The notes under the pieces are model-generated. The model was not told the origin of the DNA. It searched no databases and saw nothing but the letters and a program-made list of their open reading frames with translations. 64,000 bases of DNA from the NCBI GenBank assembly GCA_032622095.1, contig CP136062.1, forward strand, positions 35,340,918-35,404,917, read 5' to 3'. Positions 12,616-25,083 of the stretch are shown piece by piece. Each line of letters opens with the position of its first letter. Position 1 is the first letter of the stretch. Origin of the DNA: Siphonodentalium dalli. Lineage: Eukaryota; Mollusca; Scaphopoda; Gadilida; Siphonodentaliidae. Position numbers and translations under genes: made by a program.

Positions 12616-13914
12616 GTTGTACTACAATCGTAGGAAACATGCATTTCTGCTGAATTGAACTGAACATGCGTTTCTGCTGAATTGCACTGACGTTTGATCG
12701 CAAAATAAAGTTATAATCATTACCAAAAGCACACGCTTGGATAACACACTCATAAACAGTTTATTATTATAATGTTGATTCAATATCGTCAATAAAATTA
12801 GAGTTCTAATTGATATAACTAAGTACGTCTGCTAAGGAATTTCTGCCAAATAGGTAACTATATTCAGGTGGAGCTCAAACTTGAGAAATGTTCAATTTCA
12901 ACCAATTGAAACGCCGTTGGAACGCAAAAGGGTTAAGTTAGGAGAAAACGCATGCGCAAAATGACGTCATCGTAAACAATGCGTCTCTTTAAGTTCATAT
13001 CGTACATGTCTCGCTTGAAGACGAATTCACCTCGGAAGCGTTTTACTTTGTGATGGGATTTATTCTATGCATCTATTGCTTTGTTTGCATGTGAGCTTCT
13101 GTGAAGACTTGCATACATTCTCGGACGTTCTGTATTTATTGACGTGAAGTAAAATTACCGTACCTATGACATTACTCGTATAACAACGCTCTTTAATAAG
13201 CTCACGCTAATTTCAGATAATGGCCGTAACTCGGGACCATTCGCTATAACCTATCTTGGTATATATATGGATATCCACATTCCAACAGTAAAGTTGTTCG
13301 TGTAAAAACTAATTTAATTTTCAATACTTTCAACGGACATATATAAGCATGGAACATATAATTATGTAACAACGCGCATTCGATATGCATCCCTTTAAAT
13401 GACCATACCCGCACCTGGCTTGTGACGTCACGGACGAATATACGTCACACCGGAGCTCGTGGGTCATGAAATTTTTCATAACGTCTGCACTTCAGACGAG
13501 TGGGAACAAGCCCCAGGTAGGCTGTTTAATTTGGGCTCCGTCACGCATAGGAGATATGTGTTCTAAAATCATTCTTATGGACTACACGAACATGTATACT
13601 GCACGGAAGTCACCATATGTGATTATTTTCTGATAGCAGGTAACCTAATGTTTATACCACGGTTTATACGTTTAATTGGATTTTATGTGGTATTGTAAAT
13701 ACAACTTACGTGTACCTGACAATTACTTACGTGTATGGTAACTTGACCACATTTTGCTAATTATATATACATTATATTTGTAATTACCCTTGATAAATTC
13801 TCTTTAAATATATATCTTTTGGTAATTATATATATTACCTTTTTGCAAATATATATTCACTGTTTACACGAGTGTAGATATAATTGCCCACTTCACTCCA
13901 TACCTATATATATG
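12616..13914. other. No gene seen
   Basis: AT-rich sequence without supported exons or clear repeats. Confidence 0.45.
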
Positions 13915-14620
13915 ATATGTGAAGTATTACACTTGTACTATAGATAAGAACAACTGGTTGTTGATTGTATATAACGGATCAGTATGGTGGCTGACACCAT
14001 TAACATATCCAAATTATATGCTTAGTGATGAACTTCCATGGTTCGGGTCCAATCTCATCATCCCCCTGGAAGCTATGTTCTGTCGGTATTTAGATAAGAT
14101 CACGGGCGATGCCCGGACTCTAGCTGGCTTAGTGCAACGTCTCGCGGGTAACGAGTCGAAACGTAATGTGACATGCGCTTAGCATGGCATATAGTCAGCA
14201 ATCTAAAAGACTGCAACTGATGATGGACTTATCAAAACATTTTGGCATCTGTTTAACTCATTGGGAGTATTTAAAAAAAATGCTAGATAGATAGATAGAT
14301 AGATTTATAAATTCTACTTCTGGCATTATATGAATCTTGTTTTTGTGGGGTACGTTCTAAAACTATTTTCAAAATTCCAATAAACTGCTCCGGGTTCCAG
14401 CTTCCACCTTTCCAGCTTCCAGCTTTCACATTTAGCCTCGAATCTTCTTTAATATGCATATGGCAGACAACCTCCCCTTTCTTTTGACATCCATACATTT
14501 GTGCACCACCTTCATTATGTGGGGAAATTATATGACGGATAGGTTGTGAGCCATAGTTTCTTTCACTATATATATAATATTTTGACGGATAGAAAGGGTT
14601 TGTGGTCCGTCACGACCGTC
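13915..14620 (+). repeat. Dispersed repeat, inverted partner at 34140-34930
   Basis: About 700 bases match the reverse complement of 34140-34930 in the same order. Shared landmarks are GAACTTCCATGGTTCGGGTCC, CCCCTGGAAGCTATGTTCTG, the ACTCATTGGGAG block, a GGATGTCAAAAGAAAGGGG block and a TATGACGGATAG end. A GATA run lies at 14285-14304. No frame is conserved between the two copies, so this is a non-coding or long-decayed mobile element. Confidence 0.75.
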
Positions 14621-16126
14621 AGTCCGTCCTCCGTTCTGACAATACTTATGAATTAACTCATGAAATAACACGGGGACGTTTGCGGATTGTACAGCGAAAA
14701 GTTTCAGGTTCGACACCATATATACATAGGCGGCGACATAACAAACGGCATGGCATCGGAAAGATATCGTGGAAATTCGGCCATTTTCGGATAAGTTCGT
14801 TACTTCCCATTGATGACGGACATGCTATATTTATACAACGGGAACGCGGCCAATTTGGATTGTCGGACACCTCCCAATTTTGACGGACATACCACAACTA
14901 TGATTCTTCGGTCCAATAGATCATTATTGATATAACATACACACAATACATAGTCCGGGGAATTTTGCATATAATATAAAATATACATAGTCCGGGGAAG
15001 TTTGCATATAATATTAAAATATCAGCCACGGAGATATCAACGTAGCTGTTATGATAATGCGGGAATCTGTAAAATATAATAATTCGTGCGCCCGCTGCGA
15101 TTTCGGAGGAATGCGAAACCTCTCGCTGACAACAACGGCACCTCCGATGATTATATAAACAAAATAACCTGGCCACGACTGCGTGTGGGATTAAAAGTTG
15201 CACATGTTGTGTTTTGTAAGTGTATCCCATGGTGTAAGCAATTCATGAGATGCAGGGTTCTCTACAATTTTATATTTATACTATTTTTATTTTTGACTGG
15301 CTAAAACTGCTCTGACGGCAGACTGTGTTCATCATTAGCAGAATATAAGCTTCCGATGAGCAAGGCAGGGTACCTTGTTTGTGGGCCCAGGACACTGTGG
15401 CAGCACCCATTTCTCATTCTGAATATGGGCACCATAAAACAATGACTAGTCTGAGTCTTAGTTCAACTTCAAGCGAGAACAGGCATTCACGACTTGAGTG
15501 GAATCGGAATAGACCGCCTCGTCAAACGCATATTTTGTTTTAGTGCATGAGTCTTTTCACACGTCAATCTTTACTCAATAGTGATGATCTGAAAATTTCT
15601 CGAGAATGTGTGACTGGATGTGCAGGCCTACATGTAGTTGTAGTAGAATGCATCGTCGCATGTCAAAACACACAGTGACAGTGGATTTGCTGATAATTCG
15701 ATTTCATCATTTTCTTTTGAAATATCACAGGACTGGAGATAGTGGAGTTGAGACTGGAGCCGGTATATTAATGACTCGAATCTGCATATTAATGATAATA
15801 ATAATGGATTAGGCCTATTATTATGGTATGTATTTACTATTTGTCTTATATACTCTGTGTTTAGACCTCAAAATATTATAGTAGGCCGTTAGTCTTGTTG
15901 ATATGAATCATGATTTCAGCGGGTCTACACTCAGCCATGACCATGTTTATTTACATCGCATGCCTTTTGATTTGAGTCACGTGAAAATGAAACTATTTTT
16001 AACTATTGAGGTGTGAATTTGTGTCATGTCACGCAAAGCCGAAACTCGTGAGTCATGTTAAATCGTGTCTTGATAAATAGCCGATGATTGAGTATTCAAA
16101 GATGTTGACCATTAACATCGTTGATG
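14621..16126. other. Mostly featureless; one 37-bp tandem pair
   Basis: Two direct copies of a 37-bp unit starting ACATAGTCCGGGGAA lie at 14948-15021. The other frames in the stretch are short and unsupported. Confidence 0.5.
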
Positions 16127-16763
16127 ATCTCTATGGGAAGCCAAATTGAGATTTAATAGTGCAATAAGGAATCTCTAATTGCGCTTAAGCGCAATAATAA
16201 TATTTCTTATTGCGCTTGAGCGCAATTAAATCTTCCCTTATTGCCGCTTTTGCGCTTAATCGCAATAAGGGATTCCTTATGTTGCTCAACCGCAATAAGA
16301 CATTCCTTATTGCACTTAAGTGCAATTACGTCCTTATTGCGCTTACGTGTAATTATTAATATCTCCCTCATGAGATCACCCTCTGCAAATAGTAGAAATA
16401 TCCTATTTGTTCCACCCATTGTATCATGGACTACACCATTTGAATTATAGGGAGTTTATGTAATGTGGCTAATTGCGCAATAATTAATATTCCTTATTGC
16501 GCTTAAGCGCAATTAGCTCTTATTGCGCTTTCATATAATAAGAATATTCCAATATTGCGCTTAAGTGCAATTAGCTATTCCTTATTGCGCTTAAGTGCAA
16601 TTAGCTATTCCTTATTGCACTTAAACGCAATTAAATATTTCATTATAGAGATTCCATTATTGCACTTAATTCACTTGATTACTTTAAGCGCAATTAAAGA
16701 TTCCTTATTGCGCTTAAGCTCAATTATTTATTTAATGTCAATTTGGCTTCCCATAGATCTCAC
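16127..16763. mobile_element. Terminal-inverted-repeat element carrying a palindromic minisatellite
   Basis: The left end (16127-16153) and right end (16737-16763) are near-perfect inverted copies sharing CTATGGGAAGCCAAATTGA. Between them about 20 copies of a 25-27 bp unit repeat. Each unit centres on the palindrome TTGCGCTTAAGCGCAA with an ATTCCTTA spacer. The middle (16340-16470) is less regular. No transposase frame exists, so this is a MITE whose interior is a satellite array. The short frames inside are repeat by-products. Confidence 0.75.
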
Positions 16764-18360
16764 GCAGTCAATTATGCAATGTTATGTTTTAACATTTTGA
16801 ATTACAATTAACAAAATTTGTTATAATTGTATTGTAACTATTGTTGTTGTCCATATATTATGATATTATAGTACTACATGTATTAGTATTAATATCACTC
16901 GTAGTAGTTAATACCACACGTCCACACTACTGTCAATATTTTAACATGTTCAGTTACAAGATCATAATGTTAATTGTTATTACTATTTGATGTGTACTGT
17001 ACTGTGCATCAGTCATCAATTCAAAAACTTATATTTTATAATGTGTTGAATTTAGTTTAAACTTTAAAATTTTACTTATATAAGCAGAGCCTGGTTGAAT
17101 ATCTACCATATGGTGGGTCGTTCTCATCCCCAAGATGTTGATGCTATTGAGACATGCAATATTATTTTTGCTATTTCGCATGCAAAGAGGTAGACTGCTT
17201 GATACCTCGTGGTAGATACATTATCTCCTGGCATTCAACTTTTTGGATCTAAACTTTGACAATTTAGCCACACACATTATTTTCATATCAGTGATGATTG
17301 TTGTCACATCACTTCTTACAGTAGACTGTGTAGTGTGTGGGGACCGGATACAGGCAGCTTAAATTAAAGACATTAAAAAACCCGACGAAGATCATTTGTG
17401 ATGATATAAATATAAATATATTTCACTTTCAGGGAAATATGTTAGCTACTCAGAGATATAAGCTATGTAAAAGTTAAAGGGCATATATCAACACGACCGA
17501 CATTCATGGCATTTGCAGATTGCTGCATCCAGTAGAATGGTTCTATTATAGTATCACACTGTGTGAGTGAGTGAGCGAGTGAGTGAGTGAGCCACTTAAC
17601 GGGGCAGCACCTACTGCGTGCTAAAACTATATTTTGAACAGTATATATTTTGGCATATATCTACACGTACATGTACATCCAAGTTATAAATTTATCTACC
17701 CCTATTTAAAACCAGCTATAAAACCAGCTACCCATCGCATTAATGTTCAGTTGTCCATGTCATGTAACAAATAAGCATGACATGTAGATATCATTATATC
17801 ATCCATATGTAACTGCCACTTATAATTATAACACTATAAATAATTTTTTTAGCAAATGTTAATAATGAATTAATAACACTAAGATGTCCATGGTACCACC
17901 TTCTGACATCTTCTGTTCTTATTCCAATGATAAATATCGCACGAATTACCCGACATTGTCATGTTACTGTGATATTATTACTGTTACTGTGTGTTATATA
18001 AACAAACGACAGGTTATGTAAACAAACATTACGGAAATACTATGCAATAAGCAAAACACTCAACACCGACGAGACCCCCCACTAACAGAACTTTGGTTAG
18101 AAACGCCACCAAGTTATTTACAACATACCGGTTTTTATCATTTGCTAATCCTCACCCCATCGCCAGTGCTGCATGTAAAATACAAACGTTCAGCTCACAC
18201 TGTGTTTTGTGGATGGTATCGCATTCATACATGTACTATCATTATACTATACTATTGGTATATTCTTGAGGAACTTCGAGCTTGGGTAAAAATACTCATC
18301 CCTTAGTTGAATTGACATTTATACTGTTTCTCTTGATGGCCCCCAATAGCTTATCAATAC
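16764..18360. other. No gene seen; GTGA microsatellite
   Basis: A GTGA tetranucleotide run lies at about 17560-17592. The rest is AT-rich with no supported exon. Exons downstream of the PAN-like gene on the minus strand would fall here, but none could be recognised. Confidence 0.45.
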
Positions 18361-18363
18361 CAC

Positions 18364-18640
18364 TCAGGACAGTGTGTGTTTTTCCTCAATTAATTGAATT
18401 TCTTGTTTGGGGGGAGTGTGCCCGCGCGCGAGTCGGTTGTAAATATCACAATACGTTGAGTATCTTCTGCCAATATGTTTACATCGCACAATGTTCGAAA
18501 CTGACGTTGTGTTAACAATGACCATTTGCCTACTAACGGCCTCCACAGAGATGGTATAGGGTAAATCATTACAGACTGCAAACCAAAGAACACCCGAAAT
18601 GAGAGATATCAGTAACAAAATCCATGTGAAGGACAGAGAT
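18364..18640 (-). pseudogene. Paralogous PAN/Apple-like exon remnant
   Basis: A minus-strand open frame with no ATG carries a hydrophobic stretch (LLLISLISGVLWFAVC) followed by SNIVRCKHIG and YCDIYN. This lines up with LNILRCEKLG and ACDLVVYN of the neighbouring exon at 18701-19063, including the RC-x3-G spacing. After YN the similarity stops, so the third cysteine region is lost. An overlapping frame starting at an acceptor-like GTTTGCAG (18590) is also open, so an alternative exon of the upstream gene is possible. The missing start and truncated domain favour a tandem paralogue remnant. Confidence 0.4.
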
Positions 18641-18700
18641 GGAAGAAAGGTTAATGATTAGAAAACTATCGGGTGTCTTATAAATATATCCACAACTTAC

Positions 18701-19063
18701 CATTATGAACTTGTTCTTCTTACTAAAACCACTTAGATTGTCACCACTGGATGAATTTCTGAATAAGGTGCACGTTCGCGTCTCCACATTGTATACAACG
18801 AGATCGCATGCAGAGTTTCTATTGCCCAGCTTTTCACATCTCAAAATGTTTAACACTTTCGTTTCGGCAATTTCTTCAACGGGCTCCGCGATGGATTCGG
18901 CAGAGAGGATGTCGGGTAAAGGAATAGTAGATGCAAGCCCAAACACACTTTGGAGAAGCGGGATCAGCAGCAGAATTCCTGTTATATGAAGTAACTGGAA
19001 CCACTGTGTCATTTTTCTCGGCACCGCACATTTACTTGTTCTCGCCGCTGGTCGTTTCATCAT
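18701..19063 (-). CDS. First exon: signal peptide plus PAN/Apple-like segment
   Basis: Two in-frame ATGs are possible, at 19063 and 19012. The second gives the cleaner signal peptide: MTQWFQLLHITGILLLIPLL then SVFG. The mature part contains NILRCEKLG, then SACDLVVYNVETRTCTLFRN, which resembles PAN/Apple domains (an LRC helix, then C-x-x-x-x-YN-x-x-T-x-x-C-x-L). The coding part ends with ATG before a strong donor GTAAGTTG at 18700, phase 0. A secreted or surface protein is inferred. Downstream exons were not found with confidence. The next open segment (18364-18640) looks like a duplicate of this exon rather than its continuation. Confidence 0.55.
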
Positions 19064-19654
19064 GTGTCTGTGTGCCAAAGTATTTCAGTTACTCCAGTTA
19101 ATGATCAGTGAAGTGGCCGGCATGACCTTTCCGTCGTACGATACAGATCGACCGAAGCTTTTTTGCAAATATAGTGGGGTATTCCTTATAGGCGTATTAT
19201 ATTAAGCACTCAATAGCACTAAATTGGTTTATCGACACAGAGCCTTTGTCGCTTATTCGTCGCACAAGATGCATTGTGTCTTGCGGTCAAATATCGAATC
19301 GTCATCCCAGAGGGTGGTGGCAGAGTTTTTTTTTTAAATGTTTATTTCCTAAATTAAAACTGAACATTACCCATAAGTGGGTATGTATATTAACACACAC
19401 AGATACCAGCTGACAAAAAAAATAACTACAGTTTTTGATATGTAAAAGTGTTACCTTATACATGTATAGAGTGTTAGTCTGTATTATCCTTAGTTTTCTA
19501 ATTGTCGTATGTTTTACTATGTGCTTTATTTTGGGGTTTTCTGTATGATGAGAACATATACATGTAGGATAGACGAATGTGTGGGTCTGAGTTGGCATTA
19601 TACGCGGCGCATTCATCCAACATAAGACGCCCTGCGATGACAATGTCGGGTATT

Positions 19655-20070
19655 AACCCGATCAGACAGGGGGGGGGGGGTCGGAAAATAATTTTTACCT
19701 TTCGACCCTTGTTGTGACCCACCCACCCCCGCGTCCAAATTGTTTTCAGTTTTCAGCAGTTTTTTCCGACCTTTTAACACCAAAACAGAGATTTGCGGGG
19801 AGAAATTCACTGTAAACAGCTGTACATAAAATCTGTGAATACTATTTGTCAGGAATGTTAACATTGACATGTAAATAGGAACGAGTCATTTTGGGGTCAT
19901 TCGGCCAAAAAAACATGATTGCCAGCGGCCATCTTGAATTTCAAATTTTCAAAAAAATACTGCAGTCATCTTTGCAGTTAGAATTACATTATCTCTCTTA
20001 TCCTAATGTGTTTTAAGCCAAACTCATTGCAAAACCCAACCACCCCGGCATACGTGCCCCCCCCCCCCCC
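19655..20070. repeat. Element-like segment bounded by G-tract and C-tract
   Basis: A 12-G run near 19670 next to GATCAGACA and a 14-C run near 20058 next to TTGGATCAGAG stand in inverted arrangement about 390 bp apart. This may be a MITE with G-rich inverted ends similar in style to the one at 41352-42082. The ends are too short to be sure. Confidence 0.35.
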
Positions 20071-20279
20071 TTGGATCAGAGCTATTTTTTAACATTAAAC
20101 CTCTGCCCTGTACATGTATTTCCACAACCCACAAAACTGCCAACATCGTGTTATGGCCTCCTGGCTGAAACAACGATAAACCGCTAACTATAAAAGCTGT
20201 AGCTGTGTCTGTATCTGTCTCTATACAATGCAGGAGACGATTACGGTTTATGCGCATTGGTGGAGGAGGCTGATGATGT

Positions 20280-20700
20280 TAGGTGGTGGATGCTGGTGCT
20301 GCTATCAGATCACTGTCTCGTTGTTCCCCTCGCAGAGCAGATAAAAATCCTTCAGTGTCACTGATCTCAACTACCGACTGTTCCAGGTGGTTCCACTCAA
20401 CGGTTGTTTTAACGAAGAAGTGTTCATTTTGTGCACTGCTAGTTTCGAACGATTTTGACTGACCCAGTCCTCGAAATTTTGTTGACTGTGTTTGTCTTGT
20501 GTCTTTCTTCTTGTGTTTTAGATAGTCAGGCTTATGTAGGGCTGGGACCAAACCCTTTAACGCTCAGCTAGCCTTCTTTACTTTCTTCTTGATGTTCAGC
20601 CCATGTTACGTCGTCTGAGAATGTGATGCACAAGTAGGGATTTCGGTGACTGTTTGAAAAATGTGGCCATCCAATTGATACATATATGTTTTTGACGGAT
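20280..20700 (-). pseudogene. Non-LTR retrotransposon 3' coding end
   Basis: Reading minus, near 20690-20580 the frame gives YQLDGHIFQTVTE, then (after a frame change) ITFSDDVTWAEH and KKKVKKAS. This is the YLG-x-x-x-SDDLTWxxHI block after the reverse transcriptase core. It then jumps to a C-terminal block (20551-20279) with SAQNEHFFVKTTVEWNHLEQ and VVEISDTEGFLSAL, matching the usual NSFFPRTIxxWNxLP and FKxxL ends of CR1/Jockey-like LINEs. The region between is deleted and frames shift, so it is inactive. Confidence 0.75.
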
Positions 20701-20767
20701 GTTCGTTATTCATTTTGGCGTTGACCTAAACCGTCAGCGTTCCTAGCAAGCCTGAGTTTAGTGTGCC

Positions 20768-21192
20768 TGTCATTTGCAGAATGAAGTCCCCAGAGGGTGA
20801 AATTAGTGACGCTCTCGCGCATAGCGGGCTAATATCACTAAATGCACCATATGTGAACCCTCATTATGCATGGTCTCATCTGATATGGGAGACAAAGACT
20901 CAGATTGAAGTTCCCAAATGGTGAATAATGTGATATACACCAATTAGGAACCGCGACTATGCAATGTGTCGTGTGCCAATTTGGAGATATAGAGAAACTA
21001 GACCAAAACAAAAAGAAATAGAATGTATGTAAAGAGGTTTCTATAGAAAACTGATAATAAAGAAACTTTCCAGAGAAGATGAGGCCTCAGCAGAATGAGG
21101 TTCCCCCAGATGGTGAATTTAGTGAAGCTAGCCCGCTATGCGGGATAGGGTCAGTAAATTCAGCCTATGTGGACCTCATTCTGCAAATGACA
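20768..21192. mobile_element. MITE with nested hairpins (family B)
   Basis: Terminal inverted repeats TGTCATTTGCAGAATGA and TCATTCTGCAAATGACA bound 425 bp. Each terminal region is itself a hairpin of about 100 bp: a GGTGAATTTAGTGA arm, a GCTAGCCCGC/GCGGG centre, and a TCACTAAATTCACC-type return arm. The left hairpin (20775-20870) is more degraded than the right (21090-21192). No transposase. A second copy is at 25084-25486 and decayed pieces lie at 59403-59570. Confidence 0.75.
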
Positions 21193-21697
21193 TGCGCAGA
21201 AAAATCAGGCTTGTTTCATAGCCAACTCATTGCATTAAGTGAGCTATCGATAAACTCGCAGTCGAATTGTGTTTTAATTATTACCATTTCTAACACAACG
21301 TGGTTCTCAGTTGTCCGGCATTAATACCATACCAATATCATTCACATTTGAAGATAAAATCAACAAGTGGTTACTCAAGTGTACAACACAAATTCAAATG
21401 CAATATAATTGAATGCATGGTACATATATGCATTATATAAGTAAGTATATTCCTGGGAATGCACAGTTGTTACGTTAATTATAGTCTCTAATAAAAATAA
21501 GTATGTGTCAAAAGAGCAAACATGTCGTCATCAAATACTTCAGTTTTTCATTCCCGTACGAAAAGTACATCTTTACTTCTGGATCGATTATGGTGTACAT
21601 ACAATCACGATTAAAGGAGCTTCCTCTTTCAAATGGTATATAATATGGAATATGTTGTATATAATGTGACCCGAGCATTCGAAAATTAATTGGACCT
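21193..21697. other. No gene seen
   Basis: AT-rich spacer between two MITEs without supported frames. Confidence 0.5.
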
Positions 21698-21701
21698 TTA
21701 A

Positions 21702-22196
21702 CGGGATACTGTACTCAAATGTTATTGTTGGTTTCTATAGTATCTGAATCGAGGAATAAGGTAACCAGATTTCCGTTATTTGAAAGTCCGTTGAGTACGA
21801 AGTAATGTTACGGATGGCAGATTAGCCGGAATGCGAAAATACCAATTGTCGTTGTCGAGTAATGTTTGGACAGTTTTCAAGCAAATGTATCAAATTGATG
21901 TTATATTATATGCATGCTAGTCCCATATACTCGTTTACGTCATGTTATAGTCACTGGTCAGTGAGTGGCTTGAATTTACGTCCCGTATCAACATAATTTT
22001 TTTTAAATTATACTTTAATTAATGGCTCCAGCCATAAATTAAATTTATATCAACTAACTTTGATTTTAAGATAACCTATTAACCTGAACGTTTACAGACT
22101 ACATCTTCGACTCAAATCACTTAGTTTTCTATATATTATCGATATTAGATCGTTGTTATCACCTGGAATTTATTGGAATTGGTGTACATTACCTCT
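21702..22196. mobile_element. TTAA-flanked MITE (family A, inverted copy)
   Basis: The end CGGGATACTGTACT at 21702 and the end near TGTACATTACCTC at 22196 are flanked by TTAA at 21698-21701 and 22197-22200. The interior is the reverse complement of the 2573-3164 copy (for example GGCAGATTAGCCGGAATGCG and AATGGCTCCAGCCAT). It is shorter, 495 bp against 592 bp. The ends have diverged more than in the first copy, suggesting an older insertion. Confidence 0.7.
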
Positions 22197-22200
22197 TTAA

Positions 22201-25083
22201 GTAAAGTGTATTGTATGTGTTTTGGTACTTGTCTTATTTTGTCATTTCTGTGATTGTCCATCTTAGGTGCCGTTTACACATAGCCTGAGAGCGATCTAAG
22301 CGCCGAACCAGTTAACCGGCGAAAGTGACCGCAGAGTGTTTACACATCGCCGGCGAAGATACGCATATATTCATGTTTCTCCTTTACTTGTTAATAATTT
22401 TCCTTTTAGTTCTCACTGAACTGCAATATGATATTGCTGTACACCTGTAAACATCTAGCCGCTGCTGCCAGAGGTATGGTTGGGCAGTATAGTGCAGTGA
22501 AACATTTTAGAAATGGCAATGCCGAAATTATTAATAACGAACCAAAGCCGGACGCTTTGGGTCGTATATATATAGACTATATCTGATTTCGTGACGTCAC
22601 CAATTATTGTCTAATACGACACTGCTGTTTTGAATTTAACAACCACTTTTGTCGCACTGTATATCGGTGGGGTTAAAGCATTAATGTCGTAATCGGCTGT
22701 CAAGAGGTCAACACAAAACAGTCGATGTGCAACATCCTCCTATTTATATAAACGTCATACAATCATGTATGTGTTTTGTTATTTATAAGGGGAAGTAGCC
22801 AGTCTATAATGAATTTCTAACAGGTGTACTCACTCTATTGGATAAAATTATCGGACCTATATAGCTCTCGGTCAGAGGCGGACAGTTTTGCGAGGTGCCT
22901 CATCGTGACAACCACAACACGATCTACGTGTATCTCAAAGCTTTATTTTCCAACTGATGCACGGCAGTTGATCAATACTGCATGGTGTTGTAGAGACTAT
23001 ATACTGTGCGAAAGGAAATACCATAATATTTAATATAGATTTAGATATTATCACAAGTCTGTATAGTACGTACATGCTTCTGTTAATCCATATATATCCT
23101 ATTTTCTTGAATAGAATGAAATCACATACTTATGAACAAAGCAGAAGATACATTCAGTTCCACTCGAATTCGGTCAATGGGGAAACTTATATGATGACGT
23201 TGTTTGTCGACTGTCGTTGAAATCGACATGATGACATGTTATGAATGAAATATTATAGTACTTGGCGTGCTGTGGAGCTCTCCGCTTGATATACTCGTTA
23301 CGCAGGCTAGATGTAGAAGCGTGTCCATTTCATAATGTAATTTTTAGGTCCAGTTCCACTCTCGATAACATACATGTATATAACTATTTATAATTACCGA
23401 CACGAAATATAAGCCTTATGCATGTGAATCTTAATTGGTGGGAATCTATACAGTGATCTTGTTTTAGACGCTTCATGTATGCTTATGCGAGTGGTTTAGC
23501 TTTGGTTCGTTAAATACGCTAGCGTATTATCATATTATACAATTCAAACTTTCAGGTATTGCTAAGTCACATTACAATACTCTCGGAATCACACCACCTC
23601 GGTCGTATGTTTAGCCAGCGTAGCCCCACGTATTTACGCCCGGTCAATCCATTCATTGCCCATTGTAATATCATTACCCATTGTGGTCGAGCGCAAGGAA
23701 TGGAATAGCCCCAAAGTATGCTCTACTGACCATGGGCATCAAAACATTAGTCCGCGTTTTCTTTGTTGCAAAGTTGTCGCCCATAGATGGAGAAGCATCA
23801 AATGTATTGTACTCAGCTATCTTCCAGTATCATTCCAGATAACTGAATTTGGTGTTTACAGTTGTATTTGTTGTTGCCGGTTCCGTGCAAAAACGAAGAT
23901 GATCATATTCATAATTTTAGATTGAGTGGAGTGGGAGGGGGAATTGTTTGAAAAAAACATTTCTTTTGATTCGTATATTCAAGTATACGGAGTCCATATG
24001 TGGAGACAAGCACGTAGCAGAAAGGAATGCTTAAATGCAAGCTGAAATGGAAGAGCTACGGGGCTCACATTTTGCATATTACGTAGATCCTCCAAAACGG
24101 ACAACCATGATTCCATGTGTCTGGAAGAGAGCTATGTATGCGCAACATTTTGACAGTGTTGGTTCAGTATTGTGGGCCTGGGGAGGGGTGGTCCGTGGTA
24201 CCAACAGTTGTTTTCTTCTCTGAGTCAGGAGACATTTATGGTACACACTATAGAAGAGGCGCAGATCACGAAGCTGAAAACAATTTGAAAATAATTGGAG
24301 CATAACGAGTTACGGGTCCTCAAGCTCGCACCCGATTTCTCGCTAATATTCGGGTCACACACAGTGGCTAAATACAGATACATTTCAAATATATATCTAG
24401 TCACCAAACGGAACCGATTCTGTATCATTTCCGCCACATAGACACACTAAATTCCATTGGGTAAGTAATACAGTGCCATTAACTCGCGTTTGGCTCATCG
24501 GATTGAATACCCGACAACATCATCGTACTGGGCGTTCAACAAAACCCCTACGTACCAACGTTCAGCGAAAACATACGTCGAAAACACAGGAAGAAACCGA
24601 TCGATAAAGTTTACAATTTACAAGTACGTTCCCATTGTAACTTAGCTCCACCCAGTGCCTATTTGTGGATAGCATATATTGCTATCACCAAACTGCCAAT
24701 CCGCATATCAGCACCCCATGGTCATTCAACGTCAAACCACGTATACCATCGACCAGGGCATAGCCTACTTGATAGGTATCGCCATTTAGGCCACCAAATC
24801 GGTGTCCATTCAATATCTATGTACGATATATTTGGTGACCTATTCGAGATGTGAACTCTAGAAGCTACACCAACAAACCACAAAATTTTCACCATCTGAT
24901 TTCAAACATCTGTATCTCCTGAACGTGGATCTACTGTCCCCCTAACTATTGTCCTATTATTAGAGTGGCTTCGACAGATCTTAGCTTGAAATATTATATA
25001 GAGTGCGTACTGTGCCACGTCCCCGCAAAGCAAAAAGTCTGCGGTTTCGCCACTGGCAACATCAAGCTTGCAAATAGCTTGCC
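22201..25083. other. No gene supported
   Basis: The 89-codon frame at 23656-23925 and the overlapping frames at 24035-24305 carry no recognisable domain and lack convincing splice borders. The rest is AT-rich. Confidence 0.4.

Noticed and set aside
14283-14988. Several minus-strand frames of 60-110 codons
   Set aside because: Part lies in the dispersed repeat whose partner does not conserve the frames; the rest has no protein signature.
18390-18593. Alternative reading of the second PAN-like exon starting at a CAG acceptor
   Set aside because: The other frame aligns with the neighbouring PAN-like exon; this one has no recognisable motif.
19498-20257. Frames rich in Pro or Gly around G-tracts and C-tracts
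   Set aside because: Low-complexity translation of homopolymer runs.
22260-22340. GC-richer island as a possible promoter
   Set aside because: No adjacent exon or core promoter elements could be supported.
24035-24305. Two overlapping plus-strand frames that read somewhat protein-like
   Set aside because: Different frames, no splice support and no recognisable domain; could not be told from chance.
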